Assembly: GCA_016706565.1 (NCBI GenBank)
Contig: JADJJI010000015.1
Coordinates: forward strand, 124,001-188,000
DNA length: 64,000 bases
Source of the DNA: Piscinibacter sp.
GTDB lineage: Bacteria > Pseudomonadota > Gammaproteobacteria > Burkholderiales > Burkholderiaceae_C
Direction of reading: 5' to 3'
Shown: positions 1 through 9,174 of the stretch, piece after piece
Numbering within the stretch: the stretch's first letter is position 1
Layout: each line of letters opens with the position of its first letter
Translations under genes and position numbers: made by a program
Notes under the pieces: model-generated
The model's input: only the letters and a program-made list of their open reading frames with translations
Told to the model about the DNA's origin: nothing
Database searches by the model: none

Positions 1-331
1 GCAGCCAGTCGATCGGCTCGCCGGCTTCATCGGCGCGGCCGAAACGCGCCTGCGCGGCCGGGCCGAACACCGGCAGCACGTCGAGGTAGAGCTGCGGCGC
101 GGTGCGGCGGTTCAGGCGCAGCTCTTCTTCGCAGTCGGCGCGGCGCCGACCGGCGGTGGAAAAGTCGAGGAAACCCAGCGCCAGCGGCTTGCGCAGCTTG
201 TAGGCGAAGCCGCCGGACAGCAGCAGCGTGGAGATGTGCGTCTCGATGCGTTCGGTGCCCTCGCCCAGCGAGCGCTGCAGCGCGTCCACCAGGGCATGGT
301 GCTCATCGAGTCGCGGGTCGCGGGTGTTCAC
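1..331 (-). CDS. Partial two-domain aminoglycoside-phosphotransferase-like / AAA kinase protein (N-terminal part)
   Basis: About 110 N-terminal residues are present; the rest lies beyond the left edge. The frame starts at a GTG at 331-329, ten bases after the stop of the upstream hydrolase gene, so it is probably the last gene of the efflux operon. The peptide contains HISTLLLSGGFAYKLRKP followed by LGFLDFST and CEEELRLNRR, the hallmark opening of proteins that join an aminoglycoside-phosphotransferase-like domain to a C-terminal P-loop kinase domain. The substrate of that family is unknown. No ATG lies in frame nearby, so the GTG start is the best available but is inferred. The P-loop part is outside the window and cannot be checked. 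Confidence 0.7.
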   Translation of the reverse strand, partial: MNTRDPRLDEHHALVDALQRSLGEGTERIETHISTLLLSGGFAYKLRKPLALGFLDFSTAGRRRADCEEELRLNRRTAPQLYLDVLPVFGPAAQARFGRADEAGEPIDWL

Positions 332-341
332 CCGCGGCAGC

Positions 342-1340
342 TTACAGGCCGAGCCGCGTGTAGCGCGCCACGATGCCGGCGAACTGCGCCGGCCATTGAC
401 GAAGCGCAGCGTCCTCGCCGTCGAACACATCCTTCAGGAAGGCCAGCGACAGCGCGCGTGTGGCGTCCTTCACCTTCGGGTTCAGCGCCATGCCGCCGGT
501 GCCGCTGCGGTCGGTGAACATGCTGTGCGAGCCGCCGGCAAACACCGCCAGCGCCTTGCGCGCGCTGCCGGTGGCGTCGAACACCGCCACGCGGTCGGTC
601 GCCCCCGAGTAGTAGCCCGGGATGCGGATGATGTCTTCGGTGGCGGTGACGTGCAGCGTGGGCACGGTGATGCCGGCGAGGACCTTCGCCGGGTCGGTCT
701 CGCCGTAGAAGGGCGGCGCCGACAGGATGATCGCCGCCTTGATGCGCGCGTCGCGGAAGTCCAGCTTCTGGCCGGCGCGCTCGACCTGGGCGCCGGCGGC
801 CAGCAGCGTGGTGTTGGCGCCGTAGGAATGCCCGGCCGCGACGATGCGGTCGGCATCGATGCGCGAAGCCAGCGGGCCGGCGAGCAGCTGGTCGAGCGCG
901 AAGTGCAGGTCGAGCACGCGCGCGATGGCCTCCTTGTCCTGCGCGGCGTCGCGCAGCCGGCCGACCAGCCCGAACGGGTTGCCGGCCCACAGGTTGCGGT
1001 CGCTGCCCACGTGCTGCAGGTGCAGGCTGGCGTAGCCCTGGCTGGCCCAGTAGCGGCCGAGGTAGCTGTAGCCCATGCGCGAGCCGCCGATGCCGTGCGA
1101 GAACACCACCAGCGGCACCGGCTTGCCGGCCGCAGCGGCGTCGGGCAGGTACAGGCGCACCGGCACCGAACGGCTGCGCGATTCGTCGCGCCAGTCGAAG
1201 TCCATCGTGCCGAACGGCACGCCGGCCAGTTCGGCCGGAGCCGAGGCGGCCGGTGCGGGGATCGGGCTGTCGGCGCGTGCCGCAGGCGCGGCCAGCGCGG
1301 CCGTGAGGCACAGGGCGGTGAGGGTGCGGATGGGTGGCAT
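342..1340 (-). CDS. Secreted alpha/beta hydrolase (dienelactone hydrolase / PAF-acetylhydrolase-like)
   Basis: A 332-residue protein with a signal peptide ending near ARA-D at residue 23. The oxyanion-hole segment SHGIGGS is at about 81-87 and the nucleophile elbow GHSYGA at about 170-175 (Ser172). A late acidic residue and GGSHSMF could complete a Ser-Asp-His triad. The layout matches serine hydrolases of the PAF-acetylhydrolase/chlorophyllase type; the substrate cannot be told. It starts 30 bases after the RND gene stop on the same strand, so it is probably co-transcribed with the pump and may act in the periplasm on a related compound; that link is inference. Confidence 0.75.
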   Translation of the reverse strand: MPPIRTLTALCLTAALAAPAARADSPIPAPAASAPAELAGVPFGTMDFDWRDESRSRSVPVRLYLPDAAAAGKPVPLVVFSHGIGGSRMGYSYLGRYWASQGYASLHLQHVGSDRNLWAGNPFGLVGRLRDAAQDKEAIARVLDLHFALDQLLAGPLASRIDADRIVAAGHSYGANTTLLAAGAQVERAGQKLDFRDARIKAAIILSAPPFYGETDPAKVLAGITVPTLHVTATEDIIRIPGYYSGATDRVAVFDATGSARKALAVFAGGSHSMFTDRSGTGGMALNPKVKDATRALSLAFLKDVFDGEDAALRQWPAQFAGIVARYTRLGL

Positions 1341-1370
1341 GTCGGTTCTCGTGCGGGGGCGGCCAAGGGC

Positions 1371-4300
1371 TCAGTGAGGATCCGCCGGGCCGGGCGAAGT
1401 TCCGCCGGCCCCGGCCGGCGCCGGGGTATCGGCGGCGGTGCGGTGGCGGTGCGCGTGTCGGCCGACCCACTGCACCACGTCGTCAACGAAGGTGAAGACC
1501 ACCGGGACGACCAGCAGGCTCAGGAACGTGCTGGTGATCAGGCCACCGATCACGACGATGGCCATCGGCGAGCGGAAGCTCGGGTCCACGCCCAGCCCCA
1601 GGGCGATGGGCATCATGCCCGCGCCCATCGCGATGGTGGTCATGACGATCGGCCGCGCGCGCTTGCGGCAGGCGTCGAGCAGCGCGTCCCAGCGGTTCAG
1701 GCCGTGGTCGCGCCGCGCCAGGATCACGTAGTCGATGAGCAGGATCGAGTTCTTCGTCGCGATGCCCATCAGCATGATCAGGCCGATCATCGACGGCATC
1801 GACAGCGCCGTGCCGGTGAGGAACAGCGCCAGGAAGGCGCCGGGCACCGACAGCACCAGCGCGGCGAGGATGGTCACCGGCTGCACGAAGTCCTTGAACA
1901 GCAGCACCAGCACGATGTAGATGCACAGGATGCCGGTGGCCATGGCCAAGCCGAAGCTGTCGAACAGCTCGCCCATGGCCTCGGCGTCGCCCACCGAGGT
2001 GGTGATCACGCCGGCGGGCAGCTTCTTCAGGCTGTCGAGCTCGAAGGCGCGCTTCTCGACCTCGCCCAGCGGCTGGCCGTTCAGCTCGATCTCGAAGTTC
2101 ACGTTGCGCAGCCGGTCGTAGCGCGCGATCTCGGCCGGGCCGGAGTCGATCGCCAGGGTGGCCACGTTGGACAGCGGCACCGGGCCGCGTGCGCCGGGCA
2201 CCGGCAGGCGGGACAGCAGGTCGAGGTCGCCGCGTGCCTCGTCGGCCAGCTTGACCACCACCTGCACCTGGCGCTGGCTGAGGTTGAGCTTGGCCAGGCC
2301 CTGGTCGTAGTCGCCGTTGGTGGCGATGCGCAGCGTGTCGGCGATGGCCGACGACGTCACGCCCAGGTCGGCGGCGCGTGCGGAGTCGGGCCGCACGATC
2401 AGCTCGGGGCGCACCAGGCTGGCGGTGGACGTGACCGCGCCGATGCCGGGGATGGTGCGCAGTTCGCGCTCCACCTTGGCGGCGTGTTCGCCCAGGGCGC
2501 GGCCGTCTTCGCCGGCCAGCACGAGCACGTACTTCTCGCTCGATGCGCCCAGGCCCACCTTGACGCGCGCGCCGGGCAGCACGGCCACGGCGTCGCGCAG
2601 CTGCGACTCCAGGTCCTGCTTGGACAGGCCCGGCCGGTCGTTGCGGTGCGTCATGTTGATCGTCAGCACGGCCTTGCGCACTTCGGGCAGGCCGCCGCCG
2701 GCGAAGGGGTCGGAGCCGGCCGCGCCACCGCCGATGGCGGTGTAGACGAGCTTGACGTGCGGGTTCTTCTGCACGAGCTCGCGCGCCTGCTCGGCTGCGG
2801 CGTAGGTTTCCTTCAGGGTGCTGCCCGGCGGCAGCGTCACCGTCACCTGAGTCTGCGACAGGTCGTCCGGCGGAATGAACCCGGTGGCCAGCAGCGGCAC
2901 CAGCGCGAAGGAACCGAAGAAGAACACCGCGGCGCCGAGCAGCGTGAGGAAGCGGTGCTTCAGGCACCACTTCGCCCAGCCCATGTAGACGGACAGCCAG
3001 CGCGGCTCGCGCTCCTCGTGCTTGGGCGCCTTCAGGATGTAGGCGGCCATCATCGGCGTCAGCATGCGGGCGACGACGAGCGAGAAGAACACCGCGATCG
3101 CTGCCGTCCAGCCGAACTGCACGAAGAACTTGCCCGGTATGCCGGCCATGAAGGCGGTGGGCAGGAACACGGCGATCAGCGTGAAGGTGGTGGCGATCAC
3201 CGCCAGGCCGATCTCGTCGGCCGCCTCCATCGCCGCCTGGAACGGCGTCTTGCCCATGCGCAGGTGGCGCATGATGTTCTCGATCTCGACGATCGCGTCG
3301 TCGACCAGGATGCCGACCACCAGCGACAGCGACAGCAGCGTCACCACGTTGATCGTGAAGCCCATCAGGTGCATCACGAAGAAGGTCGGGATCGCCGACA
3401 GCGGCAGCGCCACTGCCGACACGAAGGTGGCGCGCCAGTCGCGCAGGAACAGCCACACCACCAGCACGGCCAGCGCCGCGCCTTCGTAGAGCAGCTTCAT
3501 CGAGCCGTCGAAGTTCTCCTCGACCGGGTCGACGAAGTTGAAGGCCTCGGTGATGGTGATGTCGGCGTGCTCGGCCTTGAGCTTGTCGAGCGTGGCGCGC
3601 ACGTCGCGCGTCACCTCGATCTCGCTGGCGCCGCGCGAGCGCACGATCTCGAAGCCGACCACCGGCTTGCCGTTGAGCAGCGCAGCCGAGCGCGGCTCGG
3701 TCACGGTGTCGTGAACCTTGGCGACCTGGTCGAGGCGGATGCGCCGCCCGTCGGACAGCGCCACTTCGAGCGCCGCCATCTCCTCGGCCGACTGCACGGT
3801 GGCGATGGTGCGCACCGACTGCTCGGCGCCACCCAGATCGGTGCGGCCGCCGGAGGCTTCCTGCTGCACCTGGCGCAGCTGGCGCGAGATGTCGGCGGCG
3901 GTGGCGTTCAGGGCCAGCAGCCGCGCCGGATCGAGCTCGACACGCACCTCGCGCGTCACGCCGCCCACGCGCGAGACCGCACCCACGCCGCGTACCGACA
4001 GCATCGCCTTGGTGACCTGGTTGTCGACGAACCAGGACAGCGCCTCGTCGTCCATCTTCTGCGAGGCGACGGTGTAGGTGAGGATGGGCGTGCCGGCGAG
4101 ATCGACCTTCCTGATGACCGGGTCGCGCAGGTCGGCGGGCAGGTCGGAGCGCACGCGCGAGACGGCATCGCGCACGTCGTCCACCGCTTCCTGGGTGGGC
4201 TTTTCGAGGCGGAACTCCGCCGTCAGCGTGGCCGTGCCGTCCTGGATGGTGGCGTACATGTGCTTGAGGCCCTGCACGGTCGCCAGCGAGTTCTCGATCT

Positions 4301-4502
4301 TGCGCACCACCTCCGTCTCGAGCTGCCCCGGCGAGGCGCCGGGCAGCGAGGCGGTGACGGTGACCATCGGCAGGTCGATGTCCGGGAAGTTCTGCACCTT
4401 CATCGCCCGGAAGCCCAGCAGGCCGGCGAGCGTGAGCATCACGAACAGCAGGATCGATGGCGTGGGGTTGCGGATCGACCAGGAGGAAACGTTGATTGCC
4501 AT
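1371..4502 (-). CDS. RND multidrug efflux transporter, inner-membrane pump
   Basis: A 1043-residue AcrB/HAE1-type pump, full length for the family. It opens with the usual cytoplasmic stub and first membrane segment, then the porter-domain start FPDIDLPMVTV. Membrane segment 4 has GILVDDAIVEIEN with the paired Asp residues of the proton relay, and segment 10 has GIATKNSILLIDY with the matching Lys, so the proton pathway looks intact. It lies ten bases downstream of the membrane-fusion gene and belongs to the tetR-OMF-MFP-RND operon, which encodes a complete tripartite pump spanning both membranes. Substrate is not predictable; drugs, solvents or aromatic compounds are typical. Confidence 0.93.
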   Translation of the reverse strand: MAINVSSWSIRNPTPSILLFVMLTLAGLLGFRAMKVQNFPDIDLPMVTVTASLPGASPGQLETEVVRKIENSLATVQGLKHMYATIQDGTATLTAEFRLEKPTQEAVDDVRDAVSRVRSDLPADLRDPVIRKVDLAGTPILTYTVASQKMDDEALSWFVDNQVTKAMLSVRGVGAVSRVGGVTREVRVELDPARLLALNATAADISRQLRQVQQEASGGRTDLGGAEQSVRTIATVQSAEEMAALEVALSDGRRIRLDQVAKVHDTVTEPRSAALLNGKPVVGFEIVRSRGASEIEVTRDVRATLDKLKAEHADITITEAFNFVDPVEENFDGSMKLLYEGAALAVLVVWLFLRDWRATFVSAVALPLSAIPTFFVMHLMGFTINVVTLLSLSLVVGILVDDAIVEIENIMRHLRMGKTPFQAAMEAADEIGLAVIATTFTLIAVFLPTAFMAGIPGKFFVQFGWTAAIAVFFSLVVARMLTPMMAAYILKAPKHEEREPRWLSVYMGWAKWCLKHRFLTLLGAAVFFFGSFALVPLLATGFIPPDDLSQTQVTVTLPPGSTLKETYAAAEQARELVQKNPHVKLVYTAIGGGAAGSDPFAGGGLPEVRKAVLTINMTHRNDRPGLSKQDLESQLRDAVAVLPGARVKVGLGASSEKYVLVLAGEDGRALGEHAAKVERELRTIPGIGAVTSTASLVRPELIVRPDSARAADLGVTSSAIADTLRIATNGDYDQGLAKLNLSQRQVQVVVKLADEARGDLDLLSRLPVPGARGPVPLSNVATLAIDSGPAEIARYDRLRNVNFEIELNGQPLGEVEKRAFELDSLKKLPAGVITTSVGDAEAMGELFDSFGLAMATGILCIYIVLVLLFKDFVQPVTILAALVLSVPGAFLALFLTGTALSMPSMIGLIMLMGIATKNSILLIDYVILARRDHGLNRWDALLDACRKRARPIVMTTIAMGAGMMPIALGLGVDPSFRSPMAIVVIGGLITSTFLSLLVVPVVFTFVDDVVQWVGRHAHRHRTAADTPAPAGAGGTSPGPADPH

Positions 4503-4512
4503 GGCCGGCTCC

Positions 4513-5658
4513 TTACTTCGACGCGGTCTTCTGCGCCGGCACGGCGGCCGGGGGCGCCTCGACCACGCGCACGGTGTCGCCGTCGCCGAGGAAGCCGCCG
4601 CCCGCAGCGACCACGCGCGCGGCCTTGTCCAGCCCGCCGGTGATCTCGATGCGGTCGGCCCAGCGCCGGCCCACCGTCACCTTGGTCTGCGTGACCTTGG
4701 CGTCGGGCCCGACGCGCAGCACGTAGCTGAAGCCGTCGCGCAGCACCACCGCGCTCTGCGGCAGCGACAGGCCCTGCGCGTTGCCGATCTCGAACTCGCC
4801 GCGCGCGAACATGCCGGCCCGCGCCGAGCCGGGCTGCGGCAGGTCGACGTAGACGATGCCGTTGCGCGTGGCCGGGTCGACCGTGGGCGCGACCATGCGG
4901 ATCTTGCCGACGATGGCGCTGCCGCCGGCCGGCGTGACGCTCGCCGGCACGCCGGCCTTGAGCTGCACGAGGTCTGCGGCCGGCACTTCGGCGCGCCATT
5001 CGAGGCGGCCGCCGCGGATCAGGCGGAACAGCTCCTGGCCGGCCGGCAGCACCGCGCCGACGGTGGCGCTGCGCGCCGAGATGACGCCGTTGTCGGGCGC
5101 CAGCACCTGCGTCTGCGCGAGGCGCAATTGCTGAGTCTTCGCGGCGGCGCGTTGCGCTTCGAGCCGTGCCTGCGCAGTGCGCTCGGCGGTGAGGTACTGG
5201 TTGATCTGCTGCGCCGACAGCGCACCGGTGGTCTGCAGCTCGCGGGCCCGCTGCGCATTGGCGGCGGCCTCGGCCAGCGTGGCCTCGGCCTCGGCGACGG
5301 CGGCGCGCGTCTGCGCCAGCTCGGCGCTCAGGGTGTCGGCGGCGAAGGTGGCGAGCACCTGGCCGCGCTTGACCACGTCGCCGACATTCACGCGCACCTC
5401 GGCCAGCCGCAGGCCGTTGGCCTCGGTGCCGACGCTGGCTTCCTGCCAGGCGGTGATGTTGCCGTTGGCGTTGATCTTCACCGGCACGTTGGCGGTCTGC
5501 GGGCTGGTGACGGTGACGGTCAGCGCCGGCTTGACCGGTGCGGAGGCGGCGGGCTTGTCGGCGGCGTGGACGCTGACGGTGATCAGCGCGGCGGCCAGGG
5601 CCACGGCCAGCGGCGTGGCGACGAGGAGCAGTCGGGTCGAGGTGGGCATGGTGTTCAT
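4513..5658 (-). CDS. RND efflux periplasmic adaptor (HlyD/AcrA-type membrane fusion protein)
   Basis: A 381-residue adaptor linking the inner-membrane pump to the outer-membrane channel. An N-terminal hydrophobic export segment (about residues 8-33) is followed by a split biotinyl-lipoyl-like domain (VNVGDVVKRGQVLATF and LAPDNGVISARSATVGAVL) around an Ala-rich alpha-hairpin, then a beta-barrel with GMFARGEFEIG. There is no lipobox Cys, so anchoring is by an uncleaved N-terminus or none. ATG at 5658 and at 5649 are both possible starts. It is preceded by the OMF gene and followed closely by the RND gene. Confidence 0.9.
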   Translation of the reverse strand: MNTMPTSTRLLLVATPLAVALAAALITVSVHAADKPAASAPVKPALTVTVTSPQTANVPVKINANGNITAWQEASVGTEANGLRLAEVRVNVGDVVKRGQVLATFAADTLSAELAQTRAAVAEAEATLAEAAANAQRARELQTTGALSAQQINQYLTAERTAQARLEAQRAAAKTQQLRLAQTQVLAPDNGVISARSATVGAVLPAGQELFRLIRGGRLEWRAEVPAADLVQLKAGVPASVTPAGGSAIVGKIRMVAPTVDPATRNGIVYVDLPQPGSARAGMFARGEFEIGNAQGLSLPQSAVVLRDGFSYVLRVGPDAKVTQTKVTVGRRWADRIEITGGLDKAARVVAAGGGFLGDGDTVRVVEAPPAAVPAQKTASK

Positions 5659-5709
5659 CTCGGAGTCGCCGCGGGCCTTGTGGGCCGTGGGCAGGTGTTC
5701 AGGGGTGAT

Positions 5710-7161
5710 TCAGCTGCGGGGGTTCGGGGCGGCTTCCGCCTGCGCCGGATCGGCGGGTGTCCAGCCGCCGCCGAGGGCGCGGTACAGCGAGATCCAGGCG
5801 GCGACACGTTCGCGCTGCAGCTCGATTAGCGCGGACTGCGCAGCCACCGCGGTGCGGCGGGCGTCTTCCAGCTCGAACAGGCTGGCCAGGCCGCCGCGGT
5901 AACGCGATTCGACGGCGCGGTAGGAGCGCTCGAAGCCTTCGGCGGCGGTGCGTGCGTCGTCGCCGCGGCCGGCGGTGCTCTGCAGTGCGACGAGTGCCGA
6001 CTCGACCTCGCGCACCGCGGTGCGCAGGCTGGCGGCGTAGTTCACCGCGGCGGCGTCGTAGCGCGCTTGCGCCGCATCCGCGTTCGCGCGGCGCACGCCG
6101 CCGTCGAGGATCGGCAGGCTCACGCTGACCGGGCCGATGCTCCACAGCGTGCCGCTGGTGCTGATGCCGCCGGTCTCGAAGCGGGAGGGTGTCATGTTGC
6201 CGGCCAGCGCGATGCGCGGGTAACGCTGGGCGCGGGCCTGCGCCGCATCCGCCGCAGCGGCGGCGAGTTCACGCTCGGCGTTGGCGAGGTCGGGTCGCTG
6301 CGCCAGCACCTGGGCCGGCACCTGGCTGACGCCGATCTGCGCCGGCTGCGGCAGCTGCGCGCGCCCGGCTTGCAGCTTTGCACGCAGGTCCGGCTCGGCC
6401 AGCGCGGTCATCGCGACCAGCGATTTCACCGCCAGGTCGCAAGCCGCGCGTTGCTGGGTGAGCGAGGCGTTGCCTTGCGCGGCGCTGGCACGTGCCAGGT
6501 CGGCGCTGGCCGGGGCCTGGAAGCCGGCCTTGGCGGCCAGATCGGTCAGCCGCGCCGTTTCGGCGCGCGAGGCGGCGTCGAACTCGGTCTGCGCGAGCTG
6601 CGCCTCGCAGGCGCGCAGCCCGAGGTAGCTCGACGCCGTCTCGGCGGCCACCGAGATGCGCGCGTCGTGCCACAGCGCCAGCGCGCCTTCGAGGCGGGCC
6701 TGCGAAGCGTCCCTGCCGGCGCGGTTGGCACCGAACAGGTCGATCTCCCACGCCGCCTGCAGCCCCGCGCCGGCGCTGGTGCCCACCGGCGTGGCGAGGT
6801 CGAAGCGGCCGCGCGAGGCACTGGCGCTGGTGTCCAGCGTCGGGCCGAGCGCGGCGCCGCCGGCCACGCGCGCGGCGCGGGCCTGCTCGATGCGCGACCG
6901 GGCGGAGGCGACGGTCGGGCTGGCGGACTGGGCCGACTCGATCAGCTGGGCCAGCAACGGGTCATTGAACTGCTGCCACCAGCGCTTGAGTTCGGCGGCG
7001 GGGTCGGATGCCGGCAGCGGCGCCTGCCATTGCGCGGCTGGGGCCGGCGGCGCGGTGGGCGTCGTCGCCGGCGCCAGGCCGGCGCAGCCTGCGAGGGCCA
7101 GAGCGGCCAGCAGCGCCGACACAGCAGCGCCGCGGCGGTTCGGGGGGGTCGGTTCGTTCAT
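5710..7161 (-). CDS. Outer-membrane efflux lipoprotein (NodT/OprM-type OMF)
   Basis: Starting at the ATG at 7161 gives 483 residues. The N-terminus has a clear lipoprotein signal with lipobox LALAGC, typical of OprM/NodT channel proteins. The body has the two repeated Ala-rich coiled-coil OEP segments, each with a Leu-rich turn, for example SLRTAVREVESALVAL near the second repeat. A longer open frame extends upstream, but it runs through the 3' end of the tetR gene and is not supported. This is the channel component of the tripartite pump, first of the three structural genes after the regulator. Confidence 0.9.
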   Translation of the reverse strand: MNEPTPPNRRGAAVSALLAALALAGCAGLAPATTPTAPPAPAAQWQAPLPASDPAAELKRWWQQFNDPLLAQLIESAQSASPTVASARSRIEQARAARVAGGAALGPTLDTSASASRGRFDLATPVGTSAGAGLQAAWEIDLFGANRAGRDASQARLEGALALWHDARISVAAETASSYLGLRACEAQLAQTEFDAASRAETARLTDLAAKAGFQAPASADLARASAAQGNASLTQQRAACDLAVKSLVAMTALAEPDLRAKLQAGRAQLPQPAQIGVSQVPAQVLAQRPDLANAERELAAAAADAAQARAQRYPRIALAGNMTPSRFETGGISTSGTLWSIGPVSVSLPILDGGVRRANADAAQARYDAAAVNYAASLRTAVREVESALVALQSTAGRGDDARTAAEGFERSYRAVESRYRGGLASLFELEDARRTAVAAQSALIELQRERVAAWISLYRALGGGWTPADPAQAEAAPNPRS

Positions 7162-7193
7162 GCTTGTTGTTCTCCCTGTCGATAACAGCGCGG

Positions 7194-7865
7194 TCAGCCG
7201 GTGCCTTGGCGCCTCTGCACCTCGGCCGCGACCATGGCCTCGGCGTACATCACCAGCCTTTCGAGCCAGCGGTCCAGCGCGTCGGGCGTGGCGTTGAGGC
7301 TCGGCGCCAGGGCATCGGTGACGTCGCGGCCCACGTGCAGATGCACGCCGAGCGCAGCCACGCACACCGCCAGGCGCTGGATCTCGTCGTCGGGACGGGC
7401 GACGCCCACATGCCGGCACAACACCTCGACCAGCGCCTCGTGCATCGGCCGGATGCCCTTGTCGATTTCTTCGGCCCACAGGCCGGTGGGCTCGAGCATC
7501 TCGCGCATGTGCAGCTTCATGCACAGCGTGGTCAGCTCGCCCTGCTTGAGCGGCTCGATCAGGCCGATGTACAGGCCGCGCAAGGCGTCGCGCAGGCTCA
7601 ACTGTGCGCCGCCGAAGCGCTGGATCTCTTCTTCCGGCGCCGACTGCAGCTCGAAGAACACAGCGCGGTACAGCCCGGCCTTGTCGCCGAAGTAGTACTT
7701 GATGGCCGCCAGGTTGGTGCCGGCGGCCTCGGCGATCTCGCGTGTCGAGGTCTTGGCGAAGCCCTGCTGCGCGAACAGCGCAAGTGCGGCGTGCAGCAGG
7801 CGCTCGCGCGACTGCTCGCCATCGCTTCGCGGCGCGCGTGGGCGGGCGGGGTTGATCTCGGTCAT
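7194..7865 (-). CDS. TetR-family repressor with CerR-type (DUF1956) C-terminal domain
   Basis: From the ATG at 7865 the protein is 223 residues. The N-terminal HTH is classic TetR: SRERLLHAALALFAQQGF, TSTREIAEAAGTNLAAIKYYFGDKAGLY. The rest, with PEEEIQRF and MKLHMREMLEPTG, resembles the DUF1956 C-terminal domain of CerR-like regulators that control efflux pumps. A farther upstream ATG at 7940 would run across the operator palindrome and is unlikely. The gene heads the efflux operon in the same direction, 32 bases before the OMF gene, so it most likely autoregulates the whole operon through the palindrome at 7880-7907. Confidence 0.88.
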   Translation of the reverse strand: MTEINPARPRAPRSDGEQSRERLLHAALALFAQQGFAKTSTREIAEAAGTNLAAIKYYFGDKAGLYRAVFFELQSAPEEEIQRFGGAQLSLRDALRGLYIGLIEPLKQGELTTLCMKLHMREMLEPTGLWAEEIDKGIRPMHEALVEVLCRHVGVARPDDEIQRLAVCVAALGVHLHVGRDVTDALAPSLNATPDALDRWLERLVMYAEAMVAAEVQRRQGTG

Positions 7866-7879
7866 GGCCGCGATGCTAT

Positions 7880-7907
7880 CAAGTAAATCAAACGAATGAT
7901 TTACTTG
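7880..7907. promoter_or_regulatory. Probable TetR operator: perfect 11-bp inverted repeat
   Basis: CAAGTAAATCA and its exact reverse complement TGATTTACTTG flank a 6-base spacer, 15 bases upstream of the tetR start. It is AT-rich in a GC-rich context and sits where the promoter of the efflux operon should be, as expected for autorepression. A second, shorter repeat (TGACC-GAGT-GGTCA, 7917-7930) lies just beyond and could be another site. Confidence 0.7.
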
Positions 7908-7982
7908 GCGGCTTAATGACCGAGTGGTCAGCATGGACATCGGGTTGACCCTGAGGGGTTTGAATCGCCGGCATGCTGACAG

Positions 7983-8014
7983 ACCCCTGCTGACAACGTC
8001 GTGTCAGCAGGGGT
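7983..8014. terminator. Strong hairpin downstream of the HNH-like gene
   Basis: A perfect 13-bp inverted repeat (ACCCCTGCTGACA / TGTCAGCAGGGGT) with a 6-base loop lies 18 bases beyond the stop of the 8032-9117 gene. No T-tract follows on either strand, so it may be a non-canonical terminator, an RNA-stabilising hairpin or a protein site. Confidence 0.45.
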
Positions 8015-8031
8015 GGGCGCTCACATGGCGG

Positions 8032-9117
8032 TCACAAGGGCAGACTGGCCTGCCGCGGCGGGGTACTGGCGCGGCGCATCAGCACCGCGTGCGGCACGTA
8101 GCCGCGCGACTCCAGGTTCCACCCTTCGGTGGCCTGGGCCGTGGCGATCTGGGTGAAACGCTGGGTGCCCAGGTGGCGGGCGGCGGCGCGCGCCAGCACG
8201 GCCTCGCACTGCGCCGGCGTGACCAGCCGGGCGAAGGCCGTCCAGCGCTTCATCACCAGCGGGTTGCGCCAGGCGTCTTCCACCGCCCAGCGGGCGCGCT
8301 GGGGTTCGTCGGTGCGGCCGGCTTCGAGAACGCGCGGCAGCAGGGCGTGGAAGAACATCTGGAAGGCGCGCCGCGCCGGCTTGCCCGGCAGCAGCACCTC
8401 GAAGCGGGCGATGCGCTGGCTCCAGCCTTCTGTCAGCAGCTGGCGACCGACGAAAGCCTGCAGCGCCTGGATCGGGTTGAACAGCCGCAGCCGGTTCGGC
8501 GGCAGCACCAGCATCGGCAGCGCGGAAGCCTCTTCGTGCGACAGCGGCTCGACGAAGCTGCACAGCACGGCCACACGCGCCCATTGCGCCACGGTCAGGC
8601 CGCCTTCGCCGGCGCTGTTGGCGGCCTCCATGTCGCGCACGAAACGCAGCGCGTCGCGGAAGCCGTGGGCCGCCTTGGCGTGGTTCGCCTTGGTGCTCAT
8701 CACGGCCAGGTTGCCGGCGGCGTAGCCGGCGTCGTTGCGCACCCGGTCGACCGAGGCGTCGCTGGATTCCAGCGTGGCGGTGGACAGCGCCACCCGCGTG
8801 ATCGGGCAGTGGCTGACCTCGATCTGCTGCAGGTGGTTGGGTGTGACCTGTACCAGCTCGACGCTGCGCCCGCGCAGCCAGGCGTGCAGGCGCAATTGCA
8901 GCCATTTGCGCACGTGGCGCGTGGCCAGCAGCGTGCGGGTGCCGAAGGCGGCCTGGCCCGCGAGCAGTCCGTGGCGCAGGCTGGAGGGCTCCTGGTCGTA
9001 GGGCGCCGGCGGCGTCAGGCCGTGGTGCGCATAGTCCCAGCCGAGCTCGAAGCCGATGTGCTCGTGCGCGGTGAGCGTGCTGCCCAGGGGCAGGTCATGG
9101 GTGAATTCGGTCGTCAT
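8032..9117 (-). CDS. Uncharacterised protein with an HNH-like zinc-finger/nuclease motif
   Basis: A 361-residue protein that I do not recognise as a named family. Around residues 104-148 it reads CPITRVAL then SVDRVRNDAGYAAGNLAVMS and TKANHAK, which resembles the C-x2-T ... S-x-DR-x-N/D-x-GY-x2-GN-x2-V-x-S-x2-AN-x3-K signature of HNH-fold proteins in phage and bacterial genomes. The paired-Cys zinc ligands are incomplete, so nuclease activity is doubtful. The remainder is largely helical and basic with no signal peptide or membrane segment. It diverges from a WYL regulator across a 153-bp gap holding two copies of one palindrome, so expression is probably controlled by that regulator. Confidence 0.55.
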   Translation of the reverse strand: MTTEFTHDLPLGSTLTAHEHIGFELGWDYAHHGLTPPAPYDQEPSSLRHGLLAGQAAFGTRTLLATRHVRKWLQLRLHAWLRGRSVELVQVTPNHLQQIEVSHCPITRVALSTATLESSDASVDRVRNDAGYAAGNLAVMSTKANHAKAAHGFRDALRFVRDMEAANSAGEGGLTVAQWARVAVLCSFVEPLSHEEASALPMLVLPPNRLRLFNPIQALQAFVGRQLLTEGWSQRIARFEVLLPGKPARRAFQMFFHALLPRVLEAGRTDEPQRARWAVEDAWRNPLVMKRWTAFARLVTPAQCEAVLARAAARHLGTQRFTQIATAQATEGWNLESRGYVPHAVLMRRASTPPRQASLPL

Positions 9118-9174
9118 GGCGGTTCTCGCAGTGGCGCCGCGGGCTGCGGCATGGAAGGCAGTGTTCCGGCCAGG

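Noticed and set aside
228..4643. A 1471-codon open frame on the plus strand
   Set aside because: It is the antisense shadow of the RND and hydrolase genes; its translation is Arg/His/Gly-rich low-complexity sequence with no recognisable domain.
8130..8420. Possibility that the HNH-like gene is a mobile homing endonuclease
   Set aside because: It has its own divergent regulator and promoter sites and interrupts no host gene, intron or intein; composition matches its neighbours.
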